DNA from: Anaerolineae bacterium
GTDB lineage: Bacteria > Chloroflexota > Anaerolineae > Anaerolineales > UBA11579
DNA length: 35,102 nucleotides
NCBI GenBank assembly: GCA_004297445.1
Contig: SCUK01000066.1
Coordinates: 1-35,102 of the forward strand
Reading direction: 5' to 3'
The translations under genes were made by a program, and so were the position numbers. This document shows positions 32,266-35,102 of the stretch, piece by piece. Under the pieces are notes generated by a model. It saw only the letters and a list, made by a program, of their open reading frames with translations, was not told where the DNA came from and did no database searches. The number at the start of each line of letters is the position of its first letter. Within the stretch, counting starts at the first letter, position 1.

Positions 32266-32297
32266 AGCGAATCCTCAATGGGTTTAGGGGTAGGCAA

Positions 32298-32326
32298 AGT
32301 GTAAGGGGGTTCAGAGGTAGGGTCAA
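32298..32326 (-). promoter_or_regulatory. Promoter of folE
   Basis: On the minus strand, -35 TTGACC (32326-32321), a 17-base spacer and -10 TACACT (32303-32298). The predicted start is about 26 bases before the ATG at 32265. Confidence 0.6.
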
Positions 32327-32409
32327 CTGGCCATTTGGGCACTTCCCTCCCATTTTCGACGCACTTTCACGATGAAGTTATCGAATCGGTATGGATTTTT
32401 TCCCCAGAG

Positions 32410-32424
32410 TCTCTATAATAGAGA
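32410..32424 (+). promoter_or_regulatory. -10 box inside a palindrome, upstream of the cNMP-binding gene
   Basis: TATAAT at 32414-32419 lies at the centre of the perfect inverted repeat TCTCTA-TAA-TAGAGA (32410-32424), with partial extension as GTCTC/GAGAC. A regulator that binds here would cover the -10 box. No -35 is convincing. Confidence 0.5.
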
Positions 32425-32451
32425 GAGACCAGTACCCCGGCGGAGGGCCGT

Positions 32452-32901
32452 ATGAGCATCAAAGAAATCCTGAAGGGCATTGAAATGTTCGATGGCCTGA
32501 CTGATAGCGATTTGGAGTCGGTGGCTGCGGTCTGCCGGCCGCGCCAGTTCCAGGAAGGCGATGTGGTAGCCGAGCAACACTCGCCGGGCGTAGAGATGTT
32601 CATCATTGAGGACGGGTTCGTGGAAGTCGTGGTGGACAATTCCGACGATGCCGCCCGCAAGGTCATCGTCAACCTGGGCAGTGGCCAGACGGTGGGCGAG
32701 ATGTCTCTGGTAGACCAGGGGCCGCGCTCGGCCACCGTACGCGCCATCAGCAGCCCCACCGTGGTGCAGGTCGTTTCCCAGGCAGACTTTGAGCGGCTAT
32801 GCGATGAAAATTCGCGTATCGGCTACGTCGTCATGCGCAATATCGCCGCCGACCTTTCCTTCCGCTTACGCCAGCGGTTGATGAGCGACAAACGAGGTTA
32901 A
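32452..32901 (+). CDS. Stand-alone cyclic-nucleotide-binding domain protein
   Basis: This 149-residue protein is a single CRP-type nucleotide-binding domain: 'MSIKEILKGIEMFDGLTDSD', 'QFQEGDVVAEQHSPGVEMFI', then the phosphate-binding cassette region 'GEMSLVDQGPRSATVRAIS'. The Arg-Ser-Ala after 'GE.SL' is the usual cNMP contact. A C-terminal helix follows, but there is no DNA-binding helix-turn-helix, so it is not a CRP-type transcription factor on its own. GGAGG lies 5 bases before the ATG. Its stop overlaps the next start by one base. Confidence 0.88.
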   Translation: MSIKEILKGIEMFDGLTDSDLESVAAVCRPRQFQEGDVVAEQHSPGVEMFIIEDGFVEVVVDNSDDAARKVIVNLGSGQTVGEMSLVDQGPRSATVRAISSPTVVQVVSQADFERLCDENSRIGYVVMRNIAADLSFRLRQRLMSDKRG

Positions 32902-33110
32902 TGTCTATGGCCGTCTATAAAGTTAGCGTCGTGGTTTCGGGTGGTGGAAACTACCCGGGGGCCATCCTGAACCTCAAACAGGAACCCAAAGTGGGGGATG
33001 TGATTAAGTTGGGGGCTGAGGACTTCGTTATTACGGAAGTATTGCAATTGATGCCGCCACGCGGCGATTTTCATTTCCTTCACGTTACCTGCCGCCCCAA
33101 AGCGGATTAA
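32901..33110 (+). CDS. Small conserved-looking protein, unknown function
   Basis: This 69-residue protein ('MAVYKVSVVVSGGGNYPGAI', 'KVGDVIKLGAEDFVITEVL', 'PPRGDFHFLHVTCRPK') is predicted to be mostly beta strand and has no transmembrane helix. I do not recognise the family. It is coupled to the cNMP-binding gene by a 1-base overlap (start ATG at 32901, or ATG at 32907 with GAGG at 9 bases), which suggests a joint role. A terminator follows. Confidence 0.65.
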   Translation: MSMAVYKVSVVVSGGGNYPGAILNLKQEPKVGDVIKLGAEDFVITEVLQLMPPRGDFHFLHVTCRPKAD

Positions 33111-33130
33111 TGCACACATATCTAAATAGC

Positions 33131-33159
33131 AGCGGGCGGAGCCAATGGCTCCGCCCGCT
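33131..33159. terminator. Terminator between two convergent genes
   Basis: A perfect 13-base GC-rich stem, AGCGGGCGGAGCC (33131-33143) and GGCTCCGCCCGCT (33147-33159), with a 3-base loop. On the plus strand it is followed by TACTTTT. It ends the cNMP-domain operon and may also end hpf. Confidence 0.85.
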
Positions 33160-33180
33160 TACTTTTCATTGGGTCCGGCC

Positions 33181-33747
33181 TCAGGCCATTTCGGTCTCAA
33201 TCAGCCCATAAGTGCCATCGCGGCGGCTGTAGAGAACATTAACGGCATTGGTATTCATGTTGAAAAACACAAAGAAATTGTTGTGCCCCAGCAGACGGCT
33301 TTGCTCAATCGCCTCCTGTTCGTCCATCGGCATCATCAGGAACTTCTTCCGGCGGATGATAAGCGGTTGAGTGTCCGCCTCGTCCTCCATCGCCATCAAT
33401 TCAGCCAGGTCGGCATCGGCCGTTGCACTGCGGTCACCGTTCCATTCGCGCCTGCTCTTGTAGCGGCGCACTCGGCGTTTGATGTTGTCATAAGCGGTAT
33501 CTACTGCGGCCTTGGGTTCCGCTGCCCGGTCTTCGGCCCGCAGCACGTACCCCTTGCCGGAAGCGGTGATTTCAACCACGAATCGGTCCTCCACCTGGCG
33601 GGCGCTGCCGGCATGGGTTACCTCCACCCGCACATTCTTGATGTCATGGAGGAAGCGCTCCAGTTTTTCCACCTTGCCCTCAATGTAGTCATGCAGGTCA
33701 TCATTCACCTGCATATCGCGTCCGTTGATGTCCAGTTCGAATGACAT
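33181..33747 (-). CDS. hpf: Ribosome hibernation promoting factor, long form
   Basis: This 188-residue protein has an N-terminal HPF/YfiA domain (residues 1-100: 'MQVNDDLHDYIEGKVEKLER', 'DRAAEPKAAVDTAYDNIKRR') that binds the 30S subunit. A C-terminal long-HPF domain (about 130-188: 'IRRKKFLMMPMDEQEAIEQS', 'GHNNFFVFFNMNTNAVNVLY') dimerises 70S ribosomes into 100S. The protein silences ribosomes in slow growth. AAGGAG precedes the ATG. A promoter is found about 135 bases upstream, leaving a long leader. Confidence 0.95.
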   Translation of the reverse strand: MSFELDINGRDMQVNDDLHDYIEGKVEKLERFLHDIKNVRVEVTHAGSARQVEDRFVVEITASGKGYVLRAEDRAAEPKAAVDTAYDNIKRRVRRYKSRREWNGDRSATADADLAELMAMEDEADTQPLIIRRKKFLMMPMDEQEAIEQSRLLGHNNFFVFFNMNTNAVNVLYSRRDGTYGLIETEMA

Positions 33748-33882
33748 GATTTCTCCTTTGTTCAGATACGGTTAAAACGCAAATTGCCACGCGGCTCGGT
33801 TTGGGGGTGCTGGGGTTGCCGGGGATTCCGTGCGGCCCATCTCCTTTCATCCGGTCTGGCGGCAATTCGTCGGTGCAATTCC

Positions 33883-33910
33883 AGTGTAGCAGAATCCAGA
33901 AAATTGTCAA
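33883..33910 (-). promoter_or_regulatory. Promoter of hpf
   Basis: On the minus strand, -35 TTGACA (33910-33905, 6/6), a 16-base spacer and -10 TACACT (33888-33883). It predicts a 5' leader of about 130 bases before the ATG at 33747; no clear riboswitch-like structure was recognised in it. Confidence 0.65.
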
Positions 33911-33991
33911 AAGCCTCCTAAATTGGTTGCTGTCCCAAATTTGGTGGGCGAATTTTGGCAGGCGCGCTGAATACAGGTCAGGGTGGGTGGT

Positions 33992-35074
33992 TCAGGTCAG
34001 GGTTGAGCTTGAAACCAGCAGTCCGTTTAGCCTGCCAGAGATGGTCTTGTAGCCCCGGACGGATTTCGCTCTCACTTTCATTCGGCCAATCGCTTGTTCA
34101 GTACGGTTGTTCGTCCAGGGGATGCCCGGATCGTGGAAAAAGGCGGTGTAGCGGTCATAGCTTTCACTCAACCGCCCCAGCAACGAGCGCAGTTCATCCA
34201 CGGCGGTGCGCGCCTGTCTCCGCTTCAGATCTCCCGGGACTTGCTTCCACAATTCAAACAACCGCCGTCCACCTTCCGGCGGCAACTCCTCCATGATCCG
34301 CTTGATCTCCTCCACTACCCCCAACCACTCTCCAGGGAGTTTCTGTTCTAACTCCCGGCAGGCTCGCCCCACCCAGCGCCGAACATGAAATTGGCAAACC
34401 TGGTGCTCCAGCCCCAACCGCTCGGTCATGCCCCGGTACATCGCCAGGTCATCGGTCACGATGGCCGTGATGCCATGCTCCTGCTGCAGTTGCCGCAGCC
34501 AGCGTCGTACCCCGGCCGCATCCCGTTCATCGATCTGCCCAATCGCCAGCGGCTGCCCATCGCCCAGGTCTACTGCCACCATCACCCCCACGCCATTCTG
34601 CCAGGCGCCATCCACTCCCACCACCCGGGCGGGCTGCCACTTTGCCCGCTTGCGTAGCGCTTCGGCGGCTTCCTGCACATCCCGCCAACTGCTCATCCGG
34701 CTCAACGACACGCCGAACGCACTCAGTACCAGCCCCACCTTGCGATGTGACAATCCAAACGACCAGCATACCGCCGCCAGTGCCTTCAACCGCTCTGTTT
34801 GATGGGCACGCTGCACGCCAGCCGGGTAGTGGCGAAAGGTACGCTGGCACCCTGCGCAGCGAAAGCGAAACACCTTCACCCGCCGCATTTTCGTGTCCTT
34901 GACCCGCTTCTCCACCCGTCCCCAGCGTTGCAGGATCTCGCCTTTGCAGTACCGGCAGTGCTTCGGCCGTTCGGACGATTCGCTGACCTTCGGACAAAAG
35001 ATCGGACAAAATGGGGAAAGAAAAGGAACCTCTACAATTAGGAGCGTTGAACAACTAATCGAGGAGGTTCCCAT
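33992..35074 (-). CDS. DDE-type insertion-sequence transposase
   Basis: A protein of about 360 residues: N-terminal zinc finger ('HCRYCKGEILQRWGR', then 'FRCAGCQRTFRHYP'), a helix-turn-helix ('AAVCWSFGLSHRKVGLVLSA'), then a DDE domain. Candidate acidic residues are Asp in 'VVGVDGAWQNG', Asp in 'AIVTDDLAMYRGM' and Glu in 'WTNNRTEQAIGRMKVRAKSV'; 'VCQFHVRRWVGRACREL' lies between the last two. The IS family is not certain; it is neither plain IS66 nor ISL3. The start is doubtful: an ATG is at 35074 (TTG at 35080), without a ribosome-binding site, and the finger requires a start upstream of about 34970. Terminal inverted repeats were not found in the window. Confidence 0.75.
   Translation of the reverse strand: MGTSSISCSTLLIVEVPFLSPFCPIFCPKVSESSERPKHCRYCKGEILQRWGRVEKRVKDTKMRRVKVFRFRCAGCQRTFRHYPAGVQRAHQTERLKALAAVCWSFGLSHRKVGLVLSAFGVSLSRMSSWRDVQEAAEALRKRAKWQPARVVGVDGAWQNGVGVMVAVDLGDGQPLAIGQIDERDAAGVRRWLRQLQQEHGITAIVTDDLAMYRGMTERLGLEHQVCQFHVRRWVGRACRELEQKLPGEWLGVVEEIKRIMEELPPEGGRRLFELWKQVPGDLKRRQARTAVDELRSLLGRLSESYDRYTAFFHDPGIPWTNNRTEQAIGRMKVRAKSVRGYKTISGRLNGLLVSSSTLT
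35025..35071 (+). promoter_or_regulatory. Nested inverted repeat covering a Shine-Dalgarno sequence
   Basis: GGAACCTC (35025-35032) pairs with GAGGTTCC (35064-35071), and inside it ATTAG (35037-35041) with CTAAT (35055-35059). The outer right arm contains part of GAGGAGG, the ribosome-binding site of the ORF starting at 35073, so the structure could hide it. A similar arrangement is seen before 28924. Confidence 0.45.
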
Positions 35075-35102
35075 GGACAAGTGTATGCGAATTTCGGAAT
35101 TT
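35073..35102 (+). CDS. Start of an unidentified ORF, cut by the right edge
   Basis: ATG at 35073 with GAGGAGG 5 bases upstream; only ten codons (MDKCMRISEF) lie in the window. The ribosome-binding site is much better than that of the divergent transposase, whose ATG overlaps it in CCATGG. It may be a second ORF of the mobile element or a neighbouring gene. Confidence 0.4.
   Translation, partial: MDKCMRISEF

Noticed and set aside
33974..34003. Direct repeat CAGGTCAGGGT, two copies 19 bases apart
   Set aside because: Too short and overlaps the transposase stop; not clearly a target duplication or terminal repeat.
1..35102. CRISPR array, tRNA or rRNA genes, prophage genes
   Set aside because: No regularly spaced repeats and no cloverleaf or rRNA sequence were recognised on reading; no phage structural genes.

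Overview
This 35.1 kb window is GC-rich bacterial DNA, densely coded, with one transposase gene running off each end. The gene mix suggests a Chloroflexota lineage, perhaps Anaerolineae-like: a glutaredoxin-DUF2085 fusion, lipoprotein TlpA-like redoxins, an Lgt-like protein, a Flp pilin, a long-form HPF, a run of GT-C-like membrane proteins, and -10 boxes placed directly in front of start codons. No rRNA or other phylogenetic marker is present, so this assignment is inference.

Layout. At 1-480 lies the N-terminal part of a TnpB gene. At 481-1137 is a LysE-family exporter. From 7661 down to 1145 a minus-strand operon encodes four large polytopic membrane proteins; three are paralogues and one is YfhO-like. 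At 7887-11724 a coiled-coil/zinc-ribbon protein is translationally coupled to a membrane-anchored NACHT-HEAT ATPase, followed by a small AT-richer zinc-ribbon protein and a MITE-like palindromic element. At 11975-15097 (minus) sits an ylmD-ylmE-ylmG-like cluster (pgeF, yggS, yggT, DUF167) behind the glutaredoxin-DUF2085 fusion. At 15155-17704 (minus) are an L,D-transpeptidase, CcdA and a TlpA-like lipoprotein. At 18023-20812 (minus) are a degenerate REC-GGDEF protein, an ArsB/NhaD-type permease and its CBS-domain partner.

A copper-resistance island occupies 20949-27361 (minus): csoR with a consensus promoter and a G-tract operator, copZ, a cupredoxin lipoprotein, a CPH-type ATPase, a DoxX-like protein and a CPC-type CopA. 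Beside it, at 27497-28120 (minus), is the most notable gene. It is a thioredoxin-like lipoprotein in which the first cysteine of the W-C-x-x-C active site is replaced by an in-frame TGA. A hairpin 20 nt downstream has the geometry of a bacterial SECIS. The best reading is a selenocysteine (U-x-x-C) redoxin, which is normally reported as two broken ORFs.

At 28228-31235 (plus) follow an ordinary TlpA-like protein, an Lgt-like protein, and a folate group (pteridine-reductase-like SDR, folB, folK). A 48-residue Flp pilin gene and folE lie on the opposite strand (31297-32265). The window ends with a cyclic-nucleotide-binding protein with a small partner (32452-33110), long-form hpf (33181-33747), a DDE transposase, and the first ten codons of a divergent ORF with a structured leader.

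Themes: extracytoplasmic thiol redox (CcdA, three TlpA-like proteins, one probably Sec-containing) next to copper handling; folate/pterin biosynthesis; and a gene set in which leaderless-type starts (a TAnAAT box 6-7 nt before ATG) alternate with Shine-Dalgarno-led genes.
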